Positions 33,037 through 42,273 of a DNA stretch of 53,967 bases are shown here, piece after piece. The stretch is from an uncultured Eubacteriales bacterium (lineage in GTDB: Bacteria; Bacillota; Clostridia; Christensenellales; CAG-138). The notes under the pieces are model-generated. The model was not told the origin of the DNA, searched no databases, and was given only the letters and a program-made list of their open reading frames with translations. The position numbers and the translations under genes are program-made. Location: assembly GCA_900544965.1 (NCBI GenBank), contig UQXE01000010.1, forward strand, positions 1 to 53,967. Direction: 5' to 3'. How positions within the stretch are numbered: position 1 is the first letter of the stretch; each line of letters starts with the position of its first letter.

Positions 33037-35679
33037 GTGAACATAATGCATTCGGTAACCATGAGGCAGATGAAGCTCAATAAGCGCAGGACCATAGTAA
33101 CGATCATGGGGGTCATCATCTCGGTGGCAATGATCACGGCCGTTACAACGTTTGCCGCTACAATGATGGACTATCTAGGACAAAATGTAATGATGTCCTC
33201 AGGAGAATGGTACGGCCGCTATAAAGATGTGCCGGCCGAAAAAGCACAGAATATTTCGGATGCGCAGTGTGTTGATGAAAGCTTTATTATTGAATCTTTA
33301 GGCTATTCCATGCTTGAGGGAGGAAAAAACGAGGATAAGCCATACCTGTTCTTCGCCGCGCTTGACGGTACCGCAATGGAAAGGATGAAAATTGAATCGA
33401 ATCTGATTGAGGGCAGGCTTCCGGTCAATGGCAATGAAATTGTAATATCGGGCCATATCAGGACAAACGCGGGAATAGATTACAAGATTGGCGACGTAAT
33501 TGAGGCTGATATAGGCGAACGAATTATAAATACAGGGGTTGAAACTATAGTAACCAAAAGCCAGGATTATAGCTACAGGCTGTTTGACTATAGCGGCGAT
33601 GACGCTGACGTAAACGTGCAGGAGGAGCTTTCACCAAAACAACACAAAAGTTTTACAATCGTAGGCATAATGAGGCGGCCAGGTTGGGAGAATTATAAAT
33701 CCCCGGGATATACGTCGATTACAGTTTATGAAGGAAATGCTGAATCCGCCGACATCTACACCCTAAATGATAATCCCATGCCGTCGCTGTACAACGATAT
33801 GGTAGCGCTTGGTGAAAGCGAGGGCGTGCAGATTGAGGTGAATAAAGACCTGCTCATGTACAAAGGCATACTGCCGCTTTCAACCATAAGCGTAACGCTT
33901 TACAGCGTAGTGCTGATAGTGGTATTGATAATCATGGCGGGAGCCGTAAGCATGATACGAAACGCTTTCTATATTTCTATGAGCGAAAGGCGAAAGTATA
34001 TGGGCGTTATGTCGGGCGTGGGCGCAACCGCAAAGCAAAAGCGCATGGGAGTGTACGCCGAGGCCGCCGTTATAGGCGCAATCGGGATACCTCTTGGGAT
34101 TTTAGCCGGCATAGGCGGTATGGCGATAACCTTCGCTCTGCTCAATCCAACCATAGCCGATCTTTCGACATACGGGCTTGAGTTTAATACGACGGTTTCC
34201 TTGGTATCAGTGGTAGCGGCCGTTGTGTTCTCAATGGTCACAATATATATTTCCGCCCTTGTTCCGGCGATAAAGAGCGGAAAGATAAGCCCAATGGCAG
34301 CGATACGCCAAAGCAATGATGTAAGAATCAGGAGGCGCAGCGTCAGGACCTTTGGCATAACGAGAAAACTATTTGGCTTTGAAGCTGAACTTTCATTAAA
34401 GAATATCAAACGAAACCCCAAAAGCTACAGAACTACTGTAAGCGCCCTTGCGGTAAGTGTAATACTGTTCCTCACCGTCGTGTATTTTATGGGTCAGTTA
34501 ACGGACGTAGGGTCCTTAAAAGGTGTTGGCGTAGAGACGTCTGACATGTCGCTTGTATACAGTGTCAATGAAGATGAAAATAAAGCATATGAGGATATGC
34601 AGCTAGCCGGCCAAATCTCGTCATTAAGCGGTATATCGGGTGCGGAGGTCGTTATACATAGCGATAGCTTAATCAGCGGGACTGTTGACGAGTCCTTGTT
34701 CACGGATAGATTCAGTGAAATGAGAAAGCAATACAAATCCAACTATGATGTAGATATCAACGGCATAAGCATTTTAGCTGTGGACGATACCACCCTATCG
34801 CGGCTTGCGAATGGTTCGGGAACAAGCCTTGAACAGTTAAAATCGGAGATGGGCTGCATAGTCATGAATGACATGAACACGATGGGCTATTCCGAGGAGG
34901 GCGATATTCATGTTGATTATATGCAGATATTCAGGCAGCAGGCGGTTGGTTCAAACATATCGGTTGAAAAACCAGGGGGAACGGGAAAGCTTAAGATATG
35001 CGGCCTGTCCAGCGCAAAACCCCAATTCTTCGGGTCTCAGATGATGGGTTTAAACTACAACGTCGCAATCTCTGTTGATACGTTAAAGGAGCTGCTCGGA
35101 GGCAAGATAGGGCCGGATTCCCATTGCAGGATATACATAAAGCTTGAGAGTGAAAAGAACTATGAAACCGTATTGTCGTCTGTAAATGAGCTGAAAAGGC
35201 AGTTCAGCGCCGGCGCTGACGCGGCAATATATGATAATATAGCGTCCGCGCGCGAGGCCAGGCAGCTGTCAATGGTGGTTTCCGTATTCGGCATAGGATT
35301 TGTAACGCTGATATCGCTTGTTGGCGTTACGAATATAATCAATACGGTATCTACGGGCATAGACCTGAGAACGAGGGAATTTGCGATGCTTAAGTCCGTC
35401 GGCATTACGCCCAAGGGCTTCAATAAAATGATAAGGTTTGAAAGCCTGTTCTATGGGTTAAAGGCCCTTATGTGGGGGTTGCCGATTAGCGTAATATTAA
35501 TGTTATTGCTAAATAGAGTAATGGGTACAACTTTCTCCTTCGCTTTCAGGCTGCCGTGGCTTGAGATGGCGCTGGTGAGCGCGGGAATATTTGTAGTAAC
35601 GGGAATAACAATGCTGTACGCAACAGGTAAAGTTAAAAAGCAGAACATTATGGATGGCTTAAGAAGCGACAATATATAA
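33037..35679 (+). CDS. FtsX-family ABC permease, two-domain
   Basis: Membrane permease partner of the ATPase, 880 aa. Start GTG 33037 has AGGAGG eight nt upstream; GTG 33031 would be only two nt away. Two homologous halves: TM1 (~20-40), extracellular MacB_PCD-like region (~41-285), three spans (~285-410), then TM5 (~465-490), a second extracellular region (~495-755) and three final spans (SLVGVTNIINTVSTG onward). That is 8 TM helices. Classic BceB has 10 helices and one large loop (~650 aa), so this is an FtsX/MacB-like exporter run by a Bce-like sensor. It may export or extract peptides from the membrane. Confidence 0.88.
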   Translation: MNIMHSVTMRQMKLNKRRTIVTIMGVIISVAMITAVTTFAATMMDYLGQNVMMSSGEWYGRYKDVPAEKAQNISDAQCVDESFIIESLGYSMLEGGKNEDKPYLFFAALDGTAMERMKIESNLIEGRLPVNGNEIVISGHIRTNAGIDYKIGDVIEADIGERIINTGVETIVTKSQDYSYRLFDYSGDDADVNVQEELSPKQHKSFTIVGIMRRPGWENYKSPGYTSITVYEGNAESADIYTLNDNPMPSLYNDMVALGESEGVQIEVNKDLLMYKGILPLSTISVTLYSVVLIVVLIIMAGAVSMIRNAFYISMSERRKYMGVMSGVGATAKQKRMGVYAEAAVIGAIGIPLGILAGIGGMAITFALLNPTIADLSTYGLEFNTTVSLVSVVAAVVFSMVTIYISALVPAIKSGKISPMAAIRQSNDVRIRRRSVRTFGITRKLFGFEAELSLKNIKRNPKSYRTTVSALAVSVILFLTVVYFMGQLTDVGSLKGVGVETSDMSLVYSVNEDENKAYEDMQLAGQISSLSGISGAEVVIHSDSLISGTVDESLFTDRFSEMRKQYKSNYDVDINGISILAVDDTTLSRLANGSGTSLEQLKSEMGCIVMNDMNTMGYSEEGDIHVDYMQIFRQQAVGSNISVEKPGGTGKLKICGLSSAKPQFFGSQMMGLNYNVAISVDTLKELLGGKIGPDSHCRIYIKLESEKNYETVLSSVNELKRQFSAGADAAIYDNIASAREARQLSMVVSVFGIGFVTLISLVGVTNIINTVSTGIDLRTREFAMLKSVGITPKGFNKMIRFESLFYGLKALMWGLPISVILMLLLNRVMGTTFSFAFRLPWLEMALVSAGIFVVTGITMLYATGKVKKQNIMDGLRSDNI

Positions 35680-35741
35680 AGGCATTCCATAAGCCACGCT
35701 ATCGTGTAAGGCAGCTGGCCTTGTGGCTAAACTGTGGGCAT

Positions 35742-35785
35742 AAAGAGCTATAGTGGGGGACATCGTCTCCCCTATAGCTCTTTTT
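35742..35785 (+). terminator. Terminator of the ABC exporter genes
   Basis: AAAGAGCTATAG pairs with CTATAGCTCTTT, with an inner GGGGA/TCCCC extension, then a T run. Lies ~60 nt after the permease stop. Confidence 0.85.
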
Positions 35786-35866
35786 AAACGGATAATTTAT
35801 ATGAAAAATCCAATGTACTATCAGGATAGGGTTAGCTCTAACCGTCAGCTTATTTACAATCATAGA

Positions 35867-36205
35867 TCAGTCGCCGCGATTAACATTTACGCTCCTTTTT
35901 AGAAGCAGCGGACAAATCCCGGCAATTATCACGCCTATAATAGCATCCGGAGCGGCGTCGGCATTTGGAGGATCGCTTGGGCCGGAAGCGTCCTTTTCAA
36001 ATTTAACTTCCACTTTTGAGTCGCAGGTTATGTTTTTGATAGCATAGGCGCTTTTGGACGGGTTTTCAGTAACAACCACATCGTTAATGCTGATGCTTGC
36101 AACGTGGCGCCCATCAATGGGAACTACTTTTATGGTTATATTATCTTTGCAACCCATCTTAACGGCGAAGGAGAGCGTTACCAGCCCGCTGCCGGGCGAG
36201 CTGAC
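35867..36205 (-). pseudogene. Decayed C-terminal remnant of a surface protein
   Basis: About 112 in-frame codons, open only from a stop at ~36208. The first ATG (36157) has no ribosome binding site. The residues (GSGLVTLSFAVKMGCKDN, VASISINDVVV, SKVEVKFEKDASG, then a Pro/Asp linker and hydrophobic tail ending LLLKRS) match, in order, the last repeat domain, linker and membrane anchor of the surface protein at 37805-38857. Signal peptide and N-terminal domains are absent. It is probably the relic of a paralogue; a short expressed frame is possible but unlikely. Confidence 0.65.
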
Positions 36206-36507
36206 TTAAAGATTATAGCTGTGTATGGAATATAGTGCGAAGTCCAGGTTTGAAGTTACGTTTGTAAATTCTTAGTTCCGCTCCGGAAAAATAGTGATAT
36301 GAATAGGCGGCTCAGAGCGCTCAACAACAAAAAACTTTTTATCCATCTCACGGCAAAATTAATATTATATTTTTACCATAAGGCGGGTAGTCATAGGATG
36401 GGACAGGATAATGGTCAATGGACTGAATTTGCACTCCCTTTAGGTTTTAGCTTATCTGAACATAATTGCATTGGGTATTGCGAATTCTAAAGCTGGAGGA
36501 ATAAAGC
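36206..36507. other. Gene-free stretch upstream of the ytvI-like gene
   Basis: About 300 nt. On the minus strand it should once have held the N-terminal part of the decayed surface protein, but I cannot read any of it now. A 63-codon plus-strand frame (36299) lacks a ribosome binding site and is not called. Confidence 0.4.
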
Positions 36508-37641
36508 ATGAGCGTTGAAGTAAGGGCGTTTTTAAGACTGCTGCTGAGGGCCGTGATCGCCCTATTGGCGGTTTTAATAACCATATGGATCGGTCCCGCG
36601 GCATGGCTTGCGTTTTCCCCGTTTATAATAGCGTTTTTTATTGCCCATATTCTGCAAAAGCCTATAAAGCTTTTTACGTCGCGGCTGAGGATGAACAGGA
36701 CGGCAGCAAGCATAATATGGACATTTATGGTCTATATTGCTGTTGCCGCAGCTGTATATTTAATTGTGCACACAAGCATAAGCCAGCTTTTGCAGGCCGC
36801 CAACAACTATCAGCACCTGATAACCGGAATTATAGGCATGCTGGAAAGCGCTGTGGACTGGGTATTGGGATTTATAAATAATATGGATCCAGAGCTGCAG
36901 GAGACGCTGAACAGTGCTTTCGCATCCGTATCCACATGGCTTACAAATGTGATTTCAGAGACAGCGTCAGGAATAATAAAATCAACCGTGGACTTTGCCG
37001 CGCACCTGCCAACCGCGTTTATCTATGCGAACTTTCTCATATTCGGAACATACTTTATAGCAAAGGATTATGGACGCATTCGAAAACGGATTAACGATAT
37101 GTTCGCCGTTAACACAAATGAGAGAGTACGCCTCACCCTAACAAGCCTGAGAAAGGGCGTTTTGGGCTACCTGAGGGTTGAAACCATCTACGCGCTTATG
37201 GTATTTGTAATTTCATCCGCCGTGCTGTCGATATATGGACAGGAATACTCCCTGCTTATCGCTTTTATTCTGGCTGTGCTTGAGTTTCTTCCCCTTTTCG
37301 CCAATGGGACGCTCTTAATCCCATGGTCAATAATATGCTTTTTAATCGGAGACATATCGCGGGGTATAATGCTGGCGGTCCTATATCTTGTTCAGATGTC
37401 GATAAGGCGCCTTACCGAGCCCAAACTTCTCAGCAGCAATATAGGATTAACCCCTCTTGCGTCCCTGATAGGGATGTATGCGGGCACAAGGCTATACGGG
37501 GTGCTGGGATTGATATTTGGCCCAATAGCTATACTTATTCTGATAAACATATGCAGGGCAAACGCGTTTGAAGGAATGGCCGCGGACGCAAAGTGCGTCT
37601 TTAAGGGGATAAACAGATGGCTCAAACGCAGGGATTGCTAA
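36508..37641 (+). CDS. AI-2E-family transporter, YtvI-like
   Basis: Polytopic membrane protein, 377 aa, with the AI-2E_transport (PerM) plan: two N-terminal spans, a long amphipathic middle region (~90-160), then clustered spans with the conserved FLPLFANGTLLIPW and PKLLSSNIGLTPLASLIGMY blocks. TGGAGG precedes the ATG. Length and sequence resemble YtvI, called a sporulation integral membrane protein in Bacillus; the transported molecule is unknown. Monocistronic, converging with the surface-protein gene at a shared terminator. Confidence 0.85.
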   Translation: MSVEVRAFLRLLLRAVIALLAVLITIWIGPAAWLAFSPFIIAFFIAHILQKPIKLFTSRLRMNRTAASIIWTFMVYIAVAAAVYLIVHTSISQLLQAANNYQHLITGIIGMLESAVDWVLGFINNMDPELQETLNSAFASVSTWLTNVISETASGIIKSTVDFAAHLPTAFIYANFLIFGTYFIAKDYGRIRKRINDMFAVNTNERVRLTLTSLRKGVLGYLRVETIYALMVFVISSAVLSIYGQEYSLLIAFILAVLEFLPLFANGTLLIPWSIICFLIGDISRGIMLAVLYLVQMSIRRLTEPKLLSSNIGLTPLASLIGMYAGTRLYGVLGLIFGPIAILILINICRANAFEGMAADAKCVFKGINRWLKRRDC

Positions 37642-37761
37642 CAAGGCTCTGCTCTCATCTGTTTACCCAAGCGTTAAAGTGAAGGCCATGCGCATAAAGG
37701 GTTGGCCTTTTGATTCAATAATATTACCCTTGTCAACTGGGGGCAGCCGATTTCAAATACA

Positions 37762-37788
37762 AAAACAGGCCGCATTGCGGCCTGTTTT
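37762..37788. terminator. Bidirectional terminator
   Basis: AAAACAGGCCGC, ATT, GCGGCCTGTTTT: a perfect 12-bp stem with A and T arms, lying between two convergent genes (36508-37641 plus, 37805-38857 minus). Confidence 0.88.
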
Positions 37789-37804
37789 AAATCATGTCCT
37801 GGAA

Positions 37805-38857
37805 TTACTTGGACCTTTTACGGAACACTACCGTACCTGCGCCAACGGCGATCATACCGATAGCCAGTCCTATGGCTGAGATAGCGCCTGCCTTCGGCGG
37901 GTCGGGATCTTCAACGGGAGGAGTAGGAGTAGGCTCAGAGCCAGTCTTGGCGAACTCAACCTTTACTGCCAGATCAGCGCCAACTTCTTCAATAACATAT
38001 TTATATTCTTTTGTTACATCAACGTTGTCAGCCAATACAACCTTTTCACCATTTACGGTTATTGACGAAATCTCATACCCTTCGTCGGGAGTGATGGTTA
38101 TGGTAGCGGAACTGCCAGCGGCAACCGTCTGTGTCGCGGGGGATACGGTTCCGCCTTCGCCAGCTTGAGCCGTTACTGTGAAGGTCTCAACGCCCTCTTC
38201 TTCATAGCGGGCAGTGATAGTCGTGTTCTCGGTTATGTTTGTATAGTCGCCTTCCCAACCTGCAAAGACATATCCCTCATGAACGGGAGGCTCGGGAGGA
38301 ACGGCGTCCATGCCCTCTTCAACGGTCTGGGTATCAATGGTTTCATCGGTAAGGCCATCGACAAACGTTACTTCATACGTGACGACTTCAGGTACCGTTA
38401 TAGCTCCGCTGGTAGGAATAACGTTGCTGGCGGGGACGTCGATGGTGCGCTCGTCAATGATCGTAGCCGCGCTGCCAACTTCAATAACCGTAATCGGAGC
38501 AGTACCGATGAAGTTTTCGCTTACGTCAAACTTGAGACAGAAAGCGGTTTCCGTGCCATAATTACTTTCATGATGTACTACAGTCAAATGAAGCTGGCCG
38601 GGCTTATCATCGTTTACAGTGACAAATGCGTCGGCCTCATATCCAGCATAGGTAAGTATTTCGGGATCATATTCAATTTTAACCTCGATAGCGGCGAGAT
38701 TCGGCATAGTGACGGGAACCAAAACGCCTGTTTCTCCAGCTTCGGCCTCAACTGTGCCTACCACAAACGTATAGGTCTGCGGTTCTGTTGCCTGCGTCAG
38801 CGAAAATGCGCCGAAAGCCAGCACCAGTGATAAAACGATTGCAAGTGTTCTCTTCAT
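37805..38857 (-). CDS. Membrane-anchored surface protein with cohesin-like domain
   Basis: Extracellular protein of 350 aa. ATG 38857 follows AAGGAGGAGAAC; an upstream ATG at 38977 has no such site. Signal peptide 1-22 (LAFGAFSLTQA). Residues ~27-155 look like a cohesin fold (VEAEAGETGVLVPVTMPNL, VKIEYDPEILTYAGYEADAF). Residues ~159-222 are an InlB/Listeria-Bacteroides repeat (YEVTFVDGLTDETIDTQTV, GYVFAGWEGDYTNITENTTI). Residues ~224-300 are a GEGGTVSP-type repeat domain (TITPDEGYEISSITVNG). A Pro-rich linker and a C-terminal membrane span ending FRKRSK follow; no LPXTG. Cohesins bind dockerins; I saw no dockerin here, so the partner is unknown. Confidence 0.8.
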   Translation of the reverse strand: MKRTLAIVLSLVLAFGAFSLTQATEPQTYTFVVGTVEAEAGETGVLVPVTMPNLAAIEVKIEYDPEILTYAGYEADAFVTVNDDKPGQLHLTVVHHESNYGTETAFCLKFDVSENFIGTAPITVIEVGSAATIIDERTIDVPASNVIPTSGAITVPEVVTYEVTFVDGLTDETIDTQTVEEGMDAVPPEPPVHEGYVFAGWEGDYTNITENTTITARYEEEGVETFTVTAQAGEGGTVSPATQTVAAGSSATITITPDEGYEISSITVNGEKVVLADNVDVTKEYKYVIEEVGADLAVKVEFAKTGSEPTPTPPVEDPDPPKAGAISAIGLAIGMIAVGAGTVVFRKRSK

Positions 38858-38996
38858 GTTCTCCTCCTTGAAGTTATCATATTGTGGATACATGCATGGA
38901 GATAATCCAGGGCCGCCTAACCGTCCATAGCACAGCATGGCCGCCATAAGGGCGGATAAGGCAATCAAAAACAGCACACATCCATGTCTCAGCTAA

Positions 38997-39025
38997 ATTA
39001 TATCATTGTAGCATCACTATTACAA
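38997..39025 (-). promoter_or_regulatory. Promoter of the cohesin-like surface protein
   Basis: On the minus strand: TTGTAA (39025-39020), 17-nt spacer, TATAAT (39002-38997). This predicts a ~130-nt leader before the start at 38857. Confidence 0.7.
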
Positions 39026-39169
39026 GGAAAATCAGCAGAAAAATAATGAACATATATTTAATTTTAACTACAGCAGACGTCTTTGGAACGACTTAAAACG
39101 ACACTATGCGCCTTAGACCGATATTATTTAAAATCGGTTTTTGATTTAAATACTGAACTATGCGCCAGG

Positions 39170-39856
39170 TTAATCTTGAGATACAAATATTGATATAGTT
39201 ATTATATTACAATAATCTGAAATATCGGAGTATGCTTCCATAATAAAAGCACCGTGCGCCGAGTCGCGGCGTTTTTGATCGTCAATAGTTTCGCTGGCAA
39301 TGTGCCACATCGTCAGCGCGCCAGCGTAACTAAGCCTTGATTTAATGCAAAATGCCTGTGACAACGCGATAAATGTATCTTCAAGCCATGAAAGATATGA
39401 ATTGTACAGCTCAATTTCATGCTGGTATAAATCCATAAGGATAAGGGACTCTTCCTCGGGCTTTTCAGGCTTAGGCGCAAGGCGGGCGGTAAGGGTAAAG
39501 GATTCCGCGAGGCCGGTTTGACCTACCGAGATTAGAAGGTCGGTCCCGCCGGCAGGAGAGTCAGGGAACCCATATTTATAAACGCTCCCGCTCTGGCTGA
39601 TAACAACAGGCGTTGTTTTCAAGCCATATAACTTCGCGTTTTCCAAAAATATATCAATGGAAATACAGTTTGCAGATATAATCAGATCTATCTGGGACTG
39701 CGTTTGATGCGGAGAGGCGCTTGCAGCGGGTGAGGCGGTAATTTCAAACGAGGTAGAAGCATCTCCGATAATAAAAAGCAGCGAACAAAACGCGAGCAGC
39801 ACAGCCACCGCTATTATGCTCATCCAGGCGGTTGCGGATTTGTTTTTGCCGTCCAT
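39170..39856 (-). CDS. Membrane-anchored protein of unknown function
   Basis: A 228-aa protein with TGGAGT upstream of the ATG. One N-terminal membrane span (~12-34, IIAVAVLLAFCSLLFIIG), a Ser/Ala/Pro linker (~36-50), then an extracytoplasmic domain. The first part of that domain (~52-130) could be a small alpha/beta fold (IDLIISANCISIDIFLENAK); the second part is helical (YQHEIELYNSYLSWLEDTF, SAHGAFIMEAYSDISDYCN). I do not recognise the family. TTGTAA and TAGCAT elements upstream (near 39890-39920) could be its promoter. It lies between surface-protein and spore-gene blocks. Confidence 0.6.
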   Translation of the reverse strand: MDGKNKSATAWMSIIAVAVLLAFCSLLFIIGDASTSFEITASPAASASPHQTQSQIDLIISANCISIDIFLENAKLYGLKTTPVVISQSGSVYKYGFPDSPAGGTDLLISVGQTGLAESFTLTARLAPKPEKPEEESLILMDLYQHEIELYNSYLSWLEDTFIALSQAFCIKSRLSYAGALTMWHIASETIDDQKRRDSAHGAFIMEAYSDISDYCNIITISIFVSQD

Positions 39857-39971
39857 AATAATACTCCACTATAAAATTGTATAACCATGCTATCATAAGA
39901 TCGTTCAATTTACAATAAATCATACCCAAACGGAAAAGCGAATCACACCCTAGGGTCGGCTCACTTCCAAA

Positions 39972-40154
39972 TGTAAAAAATGGCGCGCTGCTTTTTTGAG
40001 GTTACGGGTATTGCCTCCCGCCCTTGCGGCCCTCTTGCGGCGAACCCGCAAAGAACGAAACTCACACGGTTTTCATCCGGCTCTTACGCGCATGCCGGCA
40101 GAACCGAATTTAAAGCCGGAGAGCGCGGCCATTGACAACCCAGGGTTTTTTGAC
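39972..40154 (-). repeat. Dispersed repeat, copy C (inverted, with insert)
   Basis: Reading the minus strand from TGTCAAAAAACCCTGGG (40154 leftward) reproduces copy B: GTCAATGGCCGC, CTTTAAATTCGGTTCTG, GGCATGCGCGTAAGAGCCGG, and the far end CTCAAAAAAGCAGCGCGCCA. An extra ~60 nt (about 39998-40060) is present relative to copy B. The right end abuts the terminator of the ypeB operon. Confidence 0.75.
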
Positions 40155-40160
40155 AGCTTG

Positions 40161-40194
40161 AAGCGGACCGCGCTATAGGGCGCGGTCCGCTTTT
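40161..40194. terminator. Strong hairpin at the end of the spoIIR-sleB-ypeB operon
   Basis: AAGCGGACCGCGC, loop TATAGG, GCGCGGTCCGCTT: a perfect 13-bp stem, flanked by TTTT on the plus side and only TT on the minus side. It lies 15 nt beyond the ypeB stop. Confidence 0.7.
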
Positions 40195-40208
40195 CTGGAG
40201 GGATTTTA

Positions 40209-41540
40209 TTATATAACCAGCTGCCCGTCCTCTGAATCAATAATCCTAAATATCTCAAGTTCGTCTCCGGTAATGGCGTCGATATATACTATGAAGGCCT
40301 GATCGCCTAGGGTACATTTAAACTCATAGCATAGCCGTTCATTGGATGGCGTTATCGGTATGAACGCCATCTCCTTTGATGCAACCGTCAGGTTGGGGTT
40401 TAACATCCTTTCGGCGTCCTCAACGCTTAACTTTGGTTCCTCAATGTTGCGCTCGACATGGCTGTATAGATAGTTCCTTGCGTCAAAGCCTACGATTTCG
40501 AGGGTTTCACGATCGATCCAAAGCTTAATAAGGTCGCTGTAAAGGATGACGTCGTCCTGCGTTGCCGCATAGTTTATAAGCGCCACGCCCGCATAGTATT
40601 GAGCATAGGTTCCGGTCATCCCCTTAAAGCCGTGCTTATCAAGGTAATCCAGTCCCGCGTTGCGGTATTTATCTGTAAGCGACTCTTCGGGAACGCCGGT
40701 TTCCTGGCCTTTGGCGCTGCTCATCATCCACAGCAGATGGCCGCCCTTCTTTGTAACGGATATATCGACGGAGCGCCCATCCTCCAGGGTGCCGCTGAAG
40801 TCATACGCGGGAATATTCCCGTCGGAGGCGCCGGCGGATTCCAGCTGTGAGCCAGGGGCATATTCCATGGCCTTTTGCATGGCTTCGTCTTCGCTTATTT
40901 CATCCCCGCTCACACCCTTTGGCTCAAGTTTTTCGGTGCTTTCAGAATACGGGCCGTCATAGATGAGCGTGGGGAATTTCTCCACGCCTTCGGAGTCCTC
41001 ATATTCCTTTGAAGAAGGCTCAAAGTAACCGTCGTTTGTTAAAAGGTCTATAGGCACGTCGTCGGAATCAACGCGCCCCCTCACCTCATTTGCAAGCGAA
41101 ACGCAGGTTTCATGGAGTTTCACAAGCTGGTCGCTGTCCTCCTGGGACATGATTGTACCGCCGATCAAGTTTTCCATCAGGGTATGCGCATAGTCGCCAA
41201 CCTGCACAATAAACCTATTCAGCTCATACGTATCCACGTGAGACGAAGGTATCTGCGACATCAGGCTAACGCTCGCGCCGCTCAGCCTCCATATATCGTC
41301 CAGCATGATTATCATATGGTTCCTGGAACCCGAAACCATAAGCTTGCTGAGCGTCGCTTCTAAATCAGAAAGATTGTCCGCAAGTTCAATAAAGGCCCGT
41401 CTGTACATGGATTCGGTTGAATTTTGGTATGAATCGGCCCTGGTTTGCTGCTGCACGCCCCAAACGCTTACCACTATCAGCGCTAGTACAAGAACCAGCG
41501 GTATCGCTATTCCTAATACTGTTTTGACTTTATCGCTCAT
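40209..41540 (-). CDS. ypeB: Spore germination protein YpeB
   Basis: Spore protein needed to localise and stabilise the cortex-lytic enzyme SleB; 443 aa. A single N-terminal span (~8-28) anchors it. The N-terminal helical part (YRRAFIELADNLSDLEATLS, KLMVSGS) is typical of YpeB, and the C-terminal half holds PepSY/YpeB repeats (SEDEAMQKAMEYAPG, SVEDAERMLNPNL). The ATG has GGGAGG upstream. It follows sleB, as in Bacillus, where both are sigma-G dependent. Confidence 0.94.
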   Translation of the reverse strand: MSDKVKTVLGIAIPLVLVLALIVVSVWGVQQQTRADSYQNSTESMYRRAFIELADNLSDLEATLSKLMVSGSRNHMIIMLDDIWRLSGASVSLMSQIPSSHVDTYELNRFIVQVGDYAHTLMENLIGGTIMSQEDSDQLVKLHETCVSLANEVRGRVDSDDVPIDLLTNDGYFEPSSKEYEDSEGVEKFPTLIYDGPYSESTEKLEPKGVSGDEISEDEAMQKAMEYAPGSQLESAGASDGNIPAYDFSGTLEDGRSVDISVTKKGGHLLWMMSSAKGQETGVPEESLTDKYRNAGLDYLDKHGFKGMTGTYAQYYAGVALINYAATQDDVILYSDLIKLWIDRETLEIVGFDARNYLYSHVERNIEEPKLSVEDAERMLNPNLTVASKEMAFIPITPSNERLCYEFKCTLGDQAFIVYIDAITGDELEIFRIIDSEDGQLVI

Positions 41541-41586
41541 TTAATGCCTCCCGACTGCCTCACGGCTCAATTTAGCCGCTGTAATA

Positions 41587-42273
41587 TCATTTGCAGAACA
41601 CATGCGAACCTATAGTAACGACCTTAGGCCTGCTGTGCATCCATTGGTTGCTTGTCTTTGCGGGGTTAAAATAGTAGATGCATCCGTTTGTAGGATCCCA
41701 CCCGTTCATAGCGTCCCGAGCCGCGTTGATGGCGGTTTGATTCGGCGCCAAATTGATCTGGCCGTCCGCGACTATTGAGAACGCTCCGCTTTGGTATACA
41801 ACCCCTGACAACGAATTTGGAAACGAAGAGCTTTTGACCCTGTTTAGAACAATGGCCGCAACCGCAACCTGACCTTTATAGGGTTCGCCCCTGGCCTCCC
41901 CATAAACGACTCTGGCTAAAAGATACAAGTCTCCCGATGCGTTTGATGATGAGCCCCCTGAAGAGGAAGTGCTTGATGAAAGGGTCATACCGAGCGACTT
42001 TGCCGTCTGCGGACCGACCATGCCGTCGACCGCGAGGCCGTTTTTCCGTTGAAAGTACATTACGGCTTCTTTAGTCTGTGAACCGAATATTCCGTCAATG
42101 CTTCCAAAATAGTAGCTCCACCGCTTAAGCCTGCTTTGCAGGTTCACCACGTCGTCTCCGCGCGAACCGTATTTAAGCACGGCCGCCGCCTTTACAGTGG
42201 CAGGCTCAAGGAGCGTACACATTATAAGTAACAGTGCGATTAAAAAGGCTAATTTTCTGCTTTTGCGTTCCAT
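41587..42273 (-). CDS. sleB: Spore cortex-lytic enzyme SleB
   Basis: Lytic transglycosylase that degrades spore cortex during germination, 228 aa. Signal peptide to ~29 (VKAAA), a peptidoglycan-binding domain (~35-95, RGDDVVNLQSRLKRW, YYFGSIDGIFGSQTKEAV), a Ser/Gly linker, then the SleB/CwlJ hydrolase domain (~115-228) with LLARVVYGEARGEPYKGQVA, which includes the likely catalytic Glu, and NGCIYYFNPAKTSN. GGAGG lies eight nt before the ATG. The gene overlaps the end of spoIIR by 25 nt, so the two are coupled, an unusual neighbourhood for sleB. Confidence 0.95.
   Translation of the reverse strand: MERKSRKLAFLIALLLIMCTLLEPATVKAAAVLKYGSRGDDVVNLQSRLKRWSYYFGSIDGIFGSQTKEAVMYFQRKNGLAVDGMVGPQTAKSLGMTLSSSTSSSGGSSSNASGDLYLLARVVYGEARGEPYKGQVAVAAIVLNRVKSSSFPNSLSGVVYQSGAFSIVADGQINLAPNQTAINAARDAMNGWDPTNGCIYYFNPAKTSNQWMHSRPKVVTIGSHVFCK

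Noticed and set aside
36299..36490. Plus-strand 63-codon frame
   Set aside because: No ribosome binding site and no motif; lies in the decayed region before the ytvI-like gene.
38858..38977. Longer N-terminus for the cohesin-like protein
   Set aside because: A strong AAGGAGG site and signal peptide fit the start at 38857; the upstream 40 residues would precede the signal.
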